Assembly (NCBI GenBank): GCA_026545225.1
Contig: CM048845.1
Span: 58,408,033-58,472,032 of the forward strand
Direction: 5' to 3'
Source: Cornus controversa
Lineage: Eukaryota > Streptophyta > Magnoliopsida > Cornales > Cornaceae
Length of the DNA: 64,000 nucleotides
Shown: positions 45,901 through 57,774 of the stretch, piece after piece
Position numbering within the stretch: the first letter of the stretch is position 1
Layout of the letters: each line of letters starts with the position of its first letter
Notes under the pieces: generated by a model
Told to the model about the DNA's origin: nothing
Database searches by the model: none
What the model saw: only the letters and a program-made list of their open reading frames with translations
Made by a program: the position numbers and the translations under genes

Positions 45901-48400
45901 CAAATCACAAAGGAAATGCAACTTGGAACATTTGGTTGTCTTTCGTTAATGTCGCATTTGTTTGACTCATTATTGTCATTATTTGATGGAAATTGGAAGA
46001 CTGAAGCAGTATGGACCTTATGTGTATTTTTTTTAATAAATTCTTGGCAGTTTGATGTATTCTACTATTACTATCCAAAGCGGTTGGGCCAAGTACTCTT
46101 TGTGGAATCTCCCTTCGTGTTCAAGCCAATGTGGCAATTAGTCAAGCCCCTGTTGAAGTCATATTCTTCTCTGGTAAGAACTGTCCGTGGTACTCATTAA
46201 TTCTTTGTTTTGGAGGACATTTAATGTTTTTTGTGATGTCACTCCTATAGAACTACTTCCATGCTACATTCATAATTTATAATTTCATAACCAATTCATC
46301 TTCATTGTTTGAAAGTTGAGCAAATGTAGGTTCACTTGATTGTTTAGTTGTTTATTTTTCTATTCATAGTCATTTACTCCTTCAATGTAAGCCTGTAGGC
46401 TTCCATCATAGGGTCAGCATTAATCCCATATCGTTTTGCCTTAGTTATGGATAAAATGACAAGACACATTCGGGGTGAGACTCTACGATGTATATTATGT
46501 GGTGAAAATATTGTTTTAATTGATGAAATTAAAGCAAGTGCTAAGTTGGAGGTTTGGAGGGAAATCTAGAAGTAAATGGGTGTAGAAATAGGAATGTAGA
46601 TAAGTAGGAATGAAACTGAATATATGGAGTGTGACTTTAGTAAATCTAGAAATACAAATAGGAATGTAGTGAAATTTTAGTATTGAGAAGCACAAAAAAG
46701 TGAATATTCCCGTTGTTTAGGGTTCAATTATTCATACTGAAGGAAAAATCGGAGATCATGTGTATCATACAATAAAGGAAGGATGGGTTAAATGGAGTAC
46801 ATTTAGTATATTGTGTAATTGGCGAATCCCGCTACGATTAAAAGAAAAGTTCTATACAATAGCCATTAGACTAGTTGTTCTTTATGGAATTGAATGTTGG
46901 GTAGTTAAGAAATAACATATGCATAAAGTGAGTGGCGGAAATGTGAATGTTGACATGGATGTGCTGCAAGACAAGAAATGATAGAATTAAAAATGTTCAC
47001 ATTTGTGATATGGTTGAAGTAACACTAATTGGAGATAAAAATGAGAGAAAATCAATTATGATGGTTTGGACATGTGCAAAAAAGACCACTAAGTGCGCGT
47101 TAGTTAAGAAGGGTGACATAGTCCATGTTGAGGGTAATGCTAGGGGAAGGGGAAGGGGAAGACCAAAGTTGATGTAGATAAAGTTATTAAGGAGATAGAT
47201 GAAAAAATGTGGTTTGATTGAGGCTATGGTCTTAGATAGATCGGAATGAAAAATAGAATTCATGTAGCCGATTGAGTTGAGTCATTTACTCCTTCGACAT
47301 ACACCCTAGTGCTTTGCCTCTTGTCCTCACCAATTCTGCTTCCACAAGATATTGGTTTCTGCTCCATGGTCTTTGTGGAAGCCCATATTGGCTGAGGAAT
47401 AGCTCTATATAAGTGAAGGAAGCACATTTTACACAGAAGCCTATTTAAGAGATCAGACATCACAGCATATACATATAGTAATTGAATTGTGGCTGGTCTT
47501 TATTGTCACTATAGCTGAAATGGCCATATTTATCACTAATTGTTTTCGGTTTTTTTCTTCAGATAAAAAATTATGATCTTAGTTTGCTTGTGGATATGTC
47601 GGTCTTAGTTTTGCTTACTTCTACAAGTTCATTTAAAACAGCTTTATATGATTTGCATGTGGATGTGTCGATCTTAGTTCTTCTTTCTACAATTTCATTC
47701 AGAAACAGCTCTCCACATCATGAGAGCATATCTTATCGGACTTTATATATATAGCATAATCTATTCATTTATAGTATTCACTCTGCAATATGATTTAATC
47801 AACAACATCCCCATTGTTATATAAGAGAACTGAAATAAGGCATGCACAAACAACACATTCATATAAATCCTGAACTTTAAAAGGTTATTAATGTTCAAGA
47901 CTGAAATGAGAATACTGAGACAGATGATGGGATTAACTAAAAGAAACAGAATTAAGAATTACTATGTTAGGGAGAAATCAGGAGTAACACTTGGTGATAA
48001 AATGAGAGAGAGTAGTATTAGATGGTATTGACATATGCAACGCAGACCTGTAAATGCATCAATAAGAGAACGAGGACAAATTCGAAAAGAAGGTAAAAGG
48101 CAAGAGGTAGATCAAAGTTAGCATGGATGACATAATAAGAAATTAAATATAATAAGAGACAGAACTTGTAATAGAATAGAATAAAAGAAAAGAATTCATG
48201 TGGCCAACCCTATTCACTTGGGATCAAGAAAAGGACGATGATGATGAGTGCTGTTCTGCACTGTAGTTATTCTGTCCTTTTATGCTGTCATTTCATTTTC
48301 ATTCATTTATTCATATTTGAAGGTGAGATTTTGCTCGGTGGAGACCGTTAGGAAGGAGTATTTTACAGAAGCAACACTTCCAGCCTGCTTCAAAGACTGA
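42927..48400 (+). CDS. SEC14-like CRAL-TRIO domain protein, six exons, 259 aa
   Basis: Exons are 42927-43052, 44018-44170, 44611-44757, 45297-45449, 46051-46173 and 48323-48400, all phase 0. The start is the ATG opening [12 protein letters not shown]; the first 42 residues, rich in R, S, H and L, look like an organelle transit peptide. Exon 2 and the start of exon 3 form the CRAL-TRIO N-terminal helices ([19 protein letters not shown]). Exons 3-6 form the lipid-binding fold ([48 protein letters not shown]-like [14 protein letters not shown]). Such proteins exchange phosphatidylinositol or other lipids; the ligand here is unknown. A 33-bp in-frame segment at 44956-44988 with AG and GT borders could be a cassette exon. 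A possible 3' UTR intron runs 48435-48797. Intron 5 (2.1 kb) carries two LINE fragments. Confidence 0.92.
46408..47280 (+). mobile_element. RTE-type LINE fragment, 3' part of reverse transcriptase, degenerate
   Basis: Broken frames read [20 protein letters not shown], then GENIVLIDE where intact elements have the catalytic ADD motif. Further on are KLEVWRE, a [16 protein letters not shown] segment, [10 protein letters not shown] for the usual RWFGHV-like stretch, and GRGRGRPK. Many stops interrupt it, and it is 5'-truncated as usual for LINEs. It lies in sense orientation in SEC14-like intron 5. Confidence 0.82.
47885..48252 (+). mobile_element. Second RTE-type LINE 3' end
   Basis: It reads [32 protein letters not shown] then [14 protein letters not shown], then [14 protein letters not shown], and ends in a GATGATGATG tail as RTE-type plant LINEs do. 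One stop breaks the RWY/HMQRR segment. It is a separate copy from 46408-47280, because the same protein region occurs twice. Confidence 0.78.
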
Positions 48401-49132
48401 AGATACTATCATTCCTTGAATGTGTCATCCTAAGGTATGGTAATAAATATTTTAAACATACAGAAATGGATGATAAGAATAAAAAATATATATCTTTAAG
48501 TGTGTGATCTTGTACTCACCCCATGGCATTATCAAAGCAATTCTTTCCTATGAATCCAAAAAGAAAGAGAAATAGTTAAATGCAAGTTCACAGTCTTATG
48601 CTCACTCCATGGAATTGTATGATTAACGTAGCTCTGATTCTCTATGGATAAAGAACATCATTGTTCATCAAATCAGGCAGCATTGAAACTTGAAAGTATA
48701 ACTGATGTTGCAAATGATACACTCATATATGTATCTTTTATCATATGGGTATTTAAATGAGAATCATATATCCCTAATTTAAGTTCAACATATGCAGGAA
48801 TTTTAGCATCACTGAGTTGGAGATTGTGATCGGCACTGTGTTGTGCAACCTGTTGAGGCGCAGCTAATTGGGTTTTGACTCTTCGACGGATCCAACTTGC
48901 CGTGGCTTAAGGATACTTCCAATTTTGTAGCTTTGAAAAAGGCAGATAAACTGACCTCCTTTTTAATTTTGATGATGTTGTATGATCTGAAAATTGGTCT
49001 GTGCATCGTCAATCATTGAAATGTTTCTTTGATCTCTGATGGTCCATTTGTAGGATGAGTAATGATGTATATTGCATACAAACCGATTAAAACACATTTT
49101 TTTTCAATAATTTTTGTGGAGTTTACGTGATG

Positions 49133-49133
<1 letters not shown>
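48401..49133 (+). other. SEC14-like 3' UTR region
   Basis: A donor-like TAAG|GTATGG at 48434/48435 and an acceptor-like TATGCAG at 48791-48797 suggest a spliced 3' UTR. The junction would lie about 35 bases after the stop, too close to be expected to trigger decay. No other gene is seen. Confidence 0.4.

Positions 49134-49183
<50 letters not shown>
49134..49183. repeat. (CA)n(TA)n microsatellite
   Basis: About 18 CA units followed by 6-7 AT units. Confidence 0.95.
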
Positions 49184-49541
49184 CTGTAACTTTGACTAGG
49201 ACTAGTACCTACCGCTACTATATAAAAATTGTAACTGATTAAGGTTGGTTCTTCCTCTATCTCTTAACTAACGAGGGACAGAATGTGAGAGGAAGATATA
49301 TATGGTAGTGATAAGCAAAGCATAGGGGGGATGCCGAGTTGCAGTAATGAATGGGGGGTGCACTCAACATTTCTCGTTCAGCTTCACTTTTCCTACAAGA
49401 AAACTGATATTTTATGCGATATTTATAAGCAGTGTGTATATATATATATATATAGTTTGGCCAAATAGAAAAAAAAATAGATGATTTTTATAAAAAAAAA
49501 AAAAAGCTGAACCTTTTTAATTACCATCAAACCCTAATGAC

Positions 49542-49922
49542 ATGAATAAAATTTCCACTTTGCGACCCACTATTAAAGCTAAAATTCTTAGCAAAACTCC
49601 AAAAATTTTCAAGACAGAATTAAGGCAACAAATTGCTGCCCAACTTGCAGAAGCACTCTCAGATTCTGACTCAGATCAATCTATTTATTTTGGTGAAATA
49701 TTTCATTTACACTCAAAAATGAAGATGATTGTTATGGGATTTCTCTTTCCAACATTTCCAAATAAGACAAATTGTCTTCTCAAATCAAATATCCGATGGA
49801 TTCACAATAATAAAAGTAGATTCAACAGTAAAAGCAAAAGCAATTATCATCGACAAATTTACCCGATAAAAGCAGATTCTCTTCTTTTATTTTCTACAGT
49901 CAAATACGACAAGCAAAGATGA
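49542..49922 (+). other. Unassigned 126-aa open frame, possibly a degraded coding fragment
   Basis: The frame opens with ATG and a lysine-rich region (IKAKILSKTPKIFKTELRQQ), then IAAQLAEALSDSDSDQSIYF, an acidic helix-like stretch. After about residue 50 the composition changes, and another frame reads ISFTLKNEDDCYGISL, which suggests a frameshift. I do not recognise the family. A retroelement or pararetrovirus fragment is possible but unsupported; it may be chance. Confidence 0.3.
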
Positions 49923-50280
49923 TCTGACATCCTTATCCGTAAACAAATTGGCTTTCAATTCTGGGATTCAAATATATATATATATATAAGAATCTTGACT
50001 ATATATTCGAAGAGAGATGGTCAAGGCCAAGGAATGTGTTGTTTTAGGAAACAACATGCTTATCTCAACGAGATAATCAAATAGCTGAGTCATCACCCTA
50101 GGACTCTCTGATCTAGTAGTTGGTTACCTTATCACTTGATAATGTAATTTGTACTTTTAACGCAGTACAGGAACCTCTCCGGTGCCGGGAGGATCCAAGT
50201 CCTCAGAAATTATGCTAATATAATTTTGTCAATTAATTAAAATTTGACTAAAGTTTTGAACCCATTTAAACACATGTATC

Positions 50281-50852
50281 TAGACCTGTAAGCATATTGG
50301 ATTAATCTTGATCTAATTCAAATCCGATAAAAAATATAGGCGATTTGATCTCATCTGATAACTCGACGAATTATATATAATTAAATCCATATCTCATTTC
50401 CGATAAAAAAAAAATGTAATTTTTTTATAAAAAAAAAAGTAATTTCAAAAGAAATTAACAAATAATAAGTAGAAAAAAAATATAAAATATAAAGAAAAAA
50501 AGTAGTAAAAAAGTAAGTATTTGACTTTTTATTAAAAAAAAAACTATAAAGAAAGACAAAAAGTAAGTATTTGACTCTTTATTGAAAAAAATACTATAAA
50601 GAAAGACAAAATAAAGAGAGGGAAGAATAAGAAGGAAATAATGATAAAAATATTGAAATAGTATGTAAATATTATATGTTATAACATTAGATAATATATT
50701 TAAAATAAATTATATATTAAATTTTTTCGGATCGGATCAACCATAATTCATATTTGATTTGTTTAATTAACGAGTTATCGAATTGAATGTTCAATCCATA
50801 TCCTAATTATTAACTCAAATTCGGATCAAAATTCAATCCATTAACATGTATA
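50281..50852. mobile_element. hAT-type MITE, TAGACCTG family, perfect 8-bp target duplication
   Basis: It starts TAGACCTGTAAGCATATTGG and ends AACATGTATA, with CATGTATC at 50273-50280 and 50853-50860. The interior GATCGGATCAACCATAATTC resembles, in the opposite orientation, the family at 35465-35962. It is 572 bp and has no transposase. Confidence 0.85.
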
Positions 50853-50927
50853 CATGTATCGATGCATTCTAAATTTCATTTAACCACTTACATGTCTTGT
50901 GTGTTGACAATAGAATTATGTTACAAT

Positions 50928-52306
50928 CTAGGAAATATAGATACGGATACGGGACAAGGGTACGATATGATACAGGTACGGTGATGCGACAAATCTCAAA
51001 AAAATATAATACGAGTACGACCGGATATGACAATATAAAAATAACAAATTATATTTTTATATATACAAAAAATAGAGTTACTAACATTTTTGTTATAAAA
51101 TATATTGATTAACAAACAAAATAAGAGTTAAGAATCATATTGCATAATTTGCATAGATAAATTTTATATTAAATTATGATATATATCTCAACACTTCTTT
51201 TTTAAATAAATTTAAACTTTCTTAACAATTATACTATGATGTTATTGTATATTTTAATGTTTAAAATTTGTTAAAAATGTGTTGTGACTAGAAAGCACGA
51301 ACATTTCGTATAGGGGTGCCGTGTCCGTGTCGGACACTTGGATACTTCTCGGACATTCAGACACGTGTCAGACACTCCTTAGAAGTGTTCTTGAATTTAT
51401 TTTTTTAGGATACACGGGGGACACGGCAAGGACACGTGGGGGACACGGTGGAGTACATTTTGTAATTTTTAAAAGTGCAAAAAAATGCCTGAACTTTTTC
51501 AAAGTTACAAAAAGACCCCTTTGAACTATTTTTTTGAGCATTTCAGCTCCTCATCTTCTAAAAGTTGACATTTTGACCCCTTAAAATAACTATAATGACA
51601 TATATATCATTTAATATGACTATTATGTCATTTTCTCTATAAATATAGTATTTTCTAAAATAAAAAAATTTTAAAAATAAAAAATAGTTAGATAAAATTC
51701 CTAAATAATAAATTTAGAAACAAAAAAATAAAAAAAGCCAATAGAACTTTATTTAACATAAAGTCATGTTGGTTTATTTGGTATTTTGTATTTAAATTTA
51801 TTTGTTTGTTATTAGAAAATAAGTAATGTGCAAAATTTTAGTAGTGAGTTTGAATATAATGAACATCTTTTTTGAAAATACATTAATTACTTGATAAGAA
51901 ATTGAAGCATTTGTGTAATTTATTTATTATTTATTGTTAGATTTATGTTATTGTGGATATTGATTAACTTGTTGAATATATATTAATATATTATTTTATA
52001 GCTGTATTCTGCCTGTGTCTGTGTCCTGTTTTTTTGAAATTTGTCGTGTCGCCTTGTCCGTGTCGTGTCGTACTCGTGTTCGTATTCATACTTCTTAGGT
52101 TGTGAAGTATTTGAGAAGTATCGGATACATAGTCAAAATATCAAAGAAGTATCGGATACGTGTTAGAAATAAAAATATATATTTTAAAATTATGGATACG
52201 TTTAGAAAGTATCGAATACGTATTCGTGAATATCCAAAGAGTATCGGTATTCAATAAATACCTGATACGAGTACGTTATACTTGTAAAAATAGCCATAAT
52301 TTATAG
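50928..52306. mobile_element. CTAG-superfamily hAT-like element, copy 1, split by a related MITE
   Basis: It starts CTAGGAAATATAGATACGG and ends near TTATAG, with GTTACAAT at 50920-50927 and GTTACAAC at 52307-52314 as a 7-of-8 target duplication. The body (GATACGGGACAAGG, TTATATTTTTATATAT, GAAGTATCGGATACGTGTTA) aligns with 61233-62948. It is interrupted at 51288-52098. It has no transposase. Confidence 0.82.
51288..52098. mobile_element. CTAG-family hAT-type MITE nested in copy 1
   Basis: It starts CTAGAAAGCACGAAC and its reversed right end is CTAAGAAGTATGAATACG. GTTGTGA at 51281-51287 and 52099-52105 flanks it, and copy 2 of the host element has the unfilled site (TGTTTTGAAGTAT). It is about 811 bp, larger than the sibling at 41375-41886. 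Confidence 0.85.
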
Positions 52307-52634
52307 GTTACAACGGTTGAATTGGATTTTTGGTGATTCCATTAAACATGTCTAACAAAGACTTGTGCAGTAATAAAATATTAAATTTTAAAACAAACAA
52401 ATGTGCATTATTATAATTTTCCTACTATTTTTGGCCTTTTTGGTGATTGAAAAGTTTTTGCTCTTATTTTATTTATTAAGATACCGTAGCCCGCTGGGTA
52501 GTTTATTATGATGGAGATGACAATGACATTTTTTATACTTCCAAAAATTGACCTCTCCTTTGTCCATTCAGCCTTATGAGCCTTAATTGTATTGGGGAAA
52601 GATTTTCATCTAGAGAGAGAGAGAGAGGAGAGAG
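52307..52634 (+). promoter_or_regulatory. Upstream region of the SOUL gene
   Basis: About 330 bp separate the TE at 50928-52306 from the SOUL start. The last 25 bases before the ATG are a GA-rich repeat (GAGAGAGAGAGAGAGGAGAG), a common plant 5' UTR or core-promoter feature. No clear TATA box could be assigned. Confidence 0.5.
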
Positions 52635-55600
52635 ATGGAGAAGCGCAGGGGGTGCTTACTGATGGTGGTGAATTTCCTTTGTGTTGTGGGTTTATGTAGT
52701 GCGATCGAGTCACCACAGTTCACAGTGGTTCACTATGAATCAGATTTCGAGATCAGACTCTACAGAGACTCGACTTGGATGTCCGCTCCAGTCAAAGAAA
52801 TATCCTTCGAGAAGGCCACCAGAGACGGTTTTCACAGGTCAGTCAGTACTCACTCTCATCTCATGTTCGCTTTAATATTCTCATGCTCGTTTGGCTCCCG
52901 AGAAAATTTCAAAAGAGAAAATTAAATAAAATCCTCACTTGTATGCTTTATGTCGATTTATTAGTTTTCAACACTGAAAAGTTCATCTCTTATTCTATTA
53001 TAACTGAGGACTAGTAACAAAAGATCTTTTTTTATTTTTTAGGTGAACTGCGAAAAAAAAAAATTTGTAATGTAGAAATAGTGTATATAACATTATAACC
53101 CTCCTAATAGTTCGGAGTTCGATACTGAATTGAAATCATATGAGACCCATTTGCCTCGTGCTTCTTCACCTTCCAAAGTAGAAAAGGTAGAAGGTCCATG
53201 GTTGAAGTACTAGTAGGGGCAAAGTGGAAAAAAGAAAAAGAAAAAAAGGAAAAATTGAGTCTCCAGGGAATTGGGGGAGTGCCAAATTAAAACATCTGAT
53301 GATGTGCAAGGCCGATAATAAATGGATTTTTGTTCAAGAATGAAATATTACTGGAACTGTCTATATTACATCCCAAATATGATGAAATAGGATGAATTGA
53401 AATGGTATTTTTAAATATGTAATTATCTTGAATATATTAACCATTTCTTTATTTTCCAATCGCCTAGAAGGGACAAAAGAAAGTTCTTGTCATGAAAAGC
53501 ATCTAATGAATTATGAGTTCAATACATCCTGTTGCACGCTCATCATCAGACAATCACTTGTTCACAAACCTTGTGTCGGCTAATAGATTTCATTTTCCAT
53601 CTTGCCGCTCGAATACAAATGGCATCTTTATATGTACCATGATATTAAGGAATCTCATTGCTATTACTCAAGCGAGCATAAAATGCATACTTGCATATAT
53701 TTCCATAGGTCAAATATGATATGTAATTATTGGAATAACTTTTGGAGACTCAAGTGATGCATATGCAATCTTTTGTGCAAATAAAAACTTCTTCTATTAA
53801 AAACAATTGTAACTTGCACCTTTTTGCATGTAACCCCCTTGTAGTATGGATATTTTGCATGTAAATTCCATGTAGGGTGAAAAGTTATTATTTGTAATTC
53901 AATAGTCACATCTCCTTCTTGGCACATTTTTAATACTACACGGGTTTGTCATAATATCAGGGGGTTATATGCACAGTATCCATATTACAAGAAGATTTGC
54001 TTTCACTTTGCCATTTTTTGTGTGCGCATGTGTGAGTTAATTAAGAATATCTTAGTTACTTAACAAAAAAAAATTAAGAATATCTTAGTTGCCTTGTTGA
54101 TAGGGAGTGTATTCTGGGGATTGTTTGTCCAAATTTTCTGGTGTTGTATCAATATTTATCTAAAAAATTGTATTCAGTACCAGACTTGGATTGATTGGAT
54201 GGATTTTTTTTTTTTTAATTTGAATTTGCATAGCGATCTTTACTTGCTAAGACTAATTATTTGTGATTGTGCATTGTTGTATCAGGTTTATCTTGTAGAT
54301 TTTTAGTTCTACTTTTTCCTCTGAAATCTTTTGGATGGAGGTGGAAGTTCTCAACCTTTTGAGTGCTCCTTTCGTGGTGTTGTTTGAACTGTTTGTTTGG
54401 ATCAATGCAATAAAAGAAACAAACTTTAATGCCTAGATGAAGGTTATTACTGATGACCATATAACTAGTTTGGAGTGCAGATCACAAGTGAATGTCTAGC
54501 AAACCACTTCCCTTTTTTCTTTTCTTTTCTTAAAAGAAAAAAAAAAGAAACTACCGTGCAACTTATAATAGACAAGAATACTCAGGCTTCACCCTTTGAC
54601 ACAATATAAAATGAGCCGTCTTTGTGTACACTACCAGTGTCTTTTATTGTTGAATCAGTAGAGGAAATAAATGCAAATATTATTACAATGAACTAGGCTT
54701 TGGAATTTAATTTTGTTAATAACGCTAGACTTGGAGTCTCGGAACAAGAACAAGTGTTGCCAATACTTGTAAGACCATGCAATGAGGGGGGATTACTATT
54801 TAGGCACGGGACTTTGGTTCATAAGGACGGAGATCTGTTCTATATTTTAGGTTAATAGACTTACGTTGGCATATTCCAAATCAAAACTAGAGTCCGTAAC
54901 TTTTGTTTGAGTTTTTAGCTTAGGTTAGAAGTTTTTCAAAATTTTGTGTTTGTTACCTCCCAAGGTCGAAGAAAGAATCCATGCTACATTCAAGGGTAAT
55001 TCATGCTACATAAAACTTTGATCTATCAAGGAATTGATCGAGGGCCTCTGGAGTGCTGTCAATCAATCAAACCTTTCGGAAAAGCAGTTTTCAAGTTGGT
55101 TTTAAACTCTATCTACACTAATCTCTCTAGACTACCTTGTTTCCTATATAAGTACTATGCTAGGGCAAAATACATATACGAAGATTTTCATATAGAGAGC
55201 AGATTATTGTGAGATTTTGATAGTGCATCTCAGTTTTCTTTTACATTCATCATTCTAGTAATCAGTGAGTGTAGTTTATACATGTTGACATCTATTGTTG
55301 TGTACTATAGAAACGAGTTCGATCTTTCAGTTCACCATTTGATTGAAGCTTGTACTATTAGTGGTTGAGACCGAAAGCACTAGAGAAACATATTCGTGAG
55401 AAACGGATAAAGAGTTGTTTGGTGAGAAATGGATAAAGAGTTGTTTGGAGACTTTTGGGTGAAAGTTTGGAGTATTCTGTGTCAAGAGGTAATTAGGGAA
55501 TTCTTGGGGTAGGATCCGTTAACCTAGGTTGTAATCTCTCTTTTATAGTGGATTTGGTTTGCCTGAACTAGATCCCAGGGTTCTTTTCTATTTAGGAATT

Positions 55601-57066
55601 TTCACATAAAAATATGGTGTTCATTGCTTTATGTTTTAATTGCTTATTATTGCTGTGGATTGCTTATATTTTTATTACCTGATATATCAGAGTTTGAATT
55701 TCTATTAAAACAATTTTAAATTAAAAAATTCATTAAAAGTGGTTAATTATCCTACAAGACCTATTGAATTCCCCCAGCCCTCAGTCTAGATCAGTGGACC
55801 TTGCACAACTATTTATTAGAGCCTCGGGTTCCTGACCTTACTCTCATCACAATGGATCATAACTTGTGAGGATGGAGTTACAGACAGGACGCTGCCTGTG
55901 AAGTGAGAGTAGAATGGCGAGGTCTATAGAATAGAGCACATTATTCAAGTCTAAACTCTAAACACAAATTATGTATAGAGCACATTATTGAGGAAGCAAT
56001 TGGAGATTTGCTTGTGAGATAAATAAAATGACAAGTGAATATTGTAAAATTGATAAGACTGAAAGTGACTTGCCAAAGAGAAAAAAAGCTGAGGTGAAAA
56101 CATTTGTGAAAATAAGGCAATTGAGATGGTCTAAATATGTCAGAAGAAGAGAAATAACAGGTCCAACAAGAAGTGAATGAGAGTGATTTGCACAATATAA
56201 TAGGATGAAATATGAAGGTGGATGGATGGAACTGGACAATTGGTAAGGAAATATATCATATTACCTATTTAGTTTAAAAGAAAAGAAAAAAGCCTTTCAA
56301 TAATTGGAATTTCTGAGTGGTGCTTGTTTCAAGAAGAGTCTGATGTGGAGTGATTTGCATAGGACCGAGTGACCATTTATTGGCAACTGTATTTTACCCG
56401 ATTGAAGAATTCAGAATGAGTAGTGAATAGAGATCTTAGTTCCTATATAAATAACTCAGGAGGCAGTAGAGACCAGAAATCCTTGTTCATGTGATAGATT
56501 CAAGTTCTCATTTTTTATTTTTCTTTTGGTTTCTCTTTTATCAAACAGGCATTGTGCTTCTGAATTCACTGAAAGCAATTTACTTTAGATTTTCCTATTG
56601 TCTGTCCCACAGGTTATTCCAGTACATCCAAGGTGCAAATTTGAACTTCTCTCGGATTTCAATGACTCTGCCCGTCTTAACAAGCATTGTCCCAGGAGCT
56701 GGGCCCCTTCACTCATCAGCCTACTCTGTCCGATTTTATTTGCCTGTCAAGTTCCAAGCCACCCCACCACTTCCCCTTCCTCAACTGAACCTTAAACCTG
56801 ATTCATGGGTCAGTCACTGCATTGCAGTTCGAAAATTCTCGGGATTTGCAAGGGATAGCAACATCATACAAGAGGCAGAAAAACTGGCCACCAGCTTGAG
56901 CAGGTCTCCATGGGCAAACGCTACCTCCTCTTCCAAAAGCAAATATGCTTATTCAATTGCACAGTACAATTCTCCATTCTGGTTCATTGGGCGTGTCAAT
57001 GAAGTCTGGGTTGATATGAATGATGCTGGACCAAGCTGCAACAGTAGTGGGATAGCTACATACTGA
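52635..57066 (+). CDS. SOUL haem-binding family protein, two exons, 218 aa
   Basis: Exon 1 is 52635-52837 and exon 2 is 56613-57066; an arginine codon is split AG|G across the 3775-bp intron. The N-terminal 22 residues ([20 protein letters not shown]) are a signal peptide. The rest is a single SOUL/HBP domain: [70 protein letters not shown] and [10 protein letters not shown]. Plant relatives bind haem or porphyrins. With a signal peptide this one would enter the secretory pathway; its ligand is unproven. The ATG follows a GA-rich 5' UTR and is the first ATG in frame. The long intron contains copia-like LTR debris. Both splice junctions restore conserved family sequence. Confidence 0.95.
54770..55807 (+). 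mobile_element. Degraded Ty1/copia-like 5' LTR with decayed PBS, in SOUL intron
   Basis: Features in order are a TATA-like CCTATATAAGTAC (about 55145), a CTCTTTTATAGTGGATTTGG stretch, TAGGAATTTTCACATAAAAA, and ACCTATTGAATTCCCCC. Then TTATTAGAGCCTCGGG at about 55811-55826 resembles a mutated TGGTATCAGAGC primer site. This is the usual U3-R-U5-PBS layout of plant copia elements. The ends are approximate and no coding remnant was recognised after it. Confidence 0.55.
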
Positions 57067-57774
57067 ACTTCTACTGTTCAAGTGGATGAAATCATGTAAA
57101 TATTTCCTGTGTAAGGTGCTAAACTGCTAATGGAACATTACTGTTATCTTTTGTTTTGCTCATCTGTATGTAAATACTATGATTTCTCAATCGAACTTGT
57201 AGTACTTTATACAACCTTTTTCCTAGTGTTATTTCCTAAATATGATAGGGAATTAGAACATGGTGAGACGATCCTCTCATGTTGGTGGGGGTGATCTCCG
57301 CGGTTTCAATGCATTGGAAGCACCCGGTACATTGGAGAGGACTCGGGTTCTAGAACATACATTTGGATAACTTGGAAATGTTGTGATTTGATTGGATAAT
57401 TAGGAAAATTAGAGTTTTAACAGTGATTCAACAACAGCTGTATTATATGGAATGTGAATCATTTTGGTGCATGAAAACTCTTGTCAAAATGTCAAATGAC
57501 AACATTATAAGCAGAAGTCAGACCAAACACACCAAGAATTGCTAAGTTTGTTTTAGGCCCTGCCCTGTTGGTTGAGTTTGGCTTTACGCCTTTCTCTCGG
57601 CTTCAGCCTGGTTCGTTTGTTTTAGGCCCTGCCCTGTTAGTTGAGTTTGTCTTTATGGTTAATTGGTTATATATTAAACGGTTCGTTTCGGAGTTGGGGT
57701 TTTGATTCCCAGCCAAATTGCTGCCCTATTGTCATTAATGATGAGTGTTCTTTTGCATCATATATATTGATTTC
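57067..57774. other. SOUL 3' UTR and intergenic
   Basis: The 3' UTR is probably within the first 170 bases. The phrase TTTTAGGCCCTGCCCTGTTG then GTTGAGTTTG occurs twice (about 57551 and 57619). No gene is seen. Confidence 0.5.

Noticed and set aside
53727-53975. Loose inverted repeat with CCCCCTTG / CAGGGGG words in SOUL intron
   Set aside because: The arms are short and diverged and I could not define ends or a target duplication.
55941-56239. Possible LINE fragment reading [16 protein letters not shown]
   Set aside because: Slight likeness to the LINE tail segment seen at 46408-48252, but too short and without flanking motifs.
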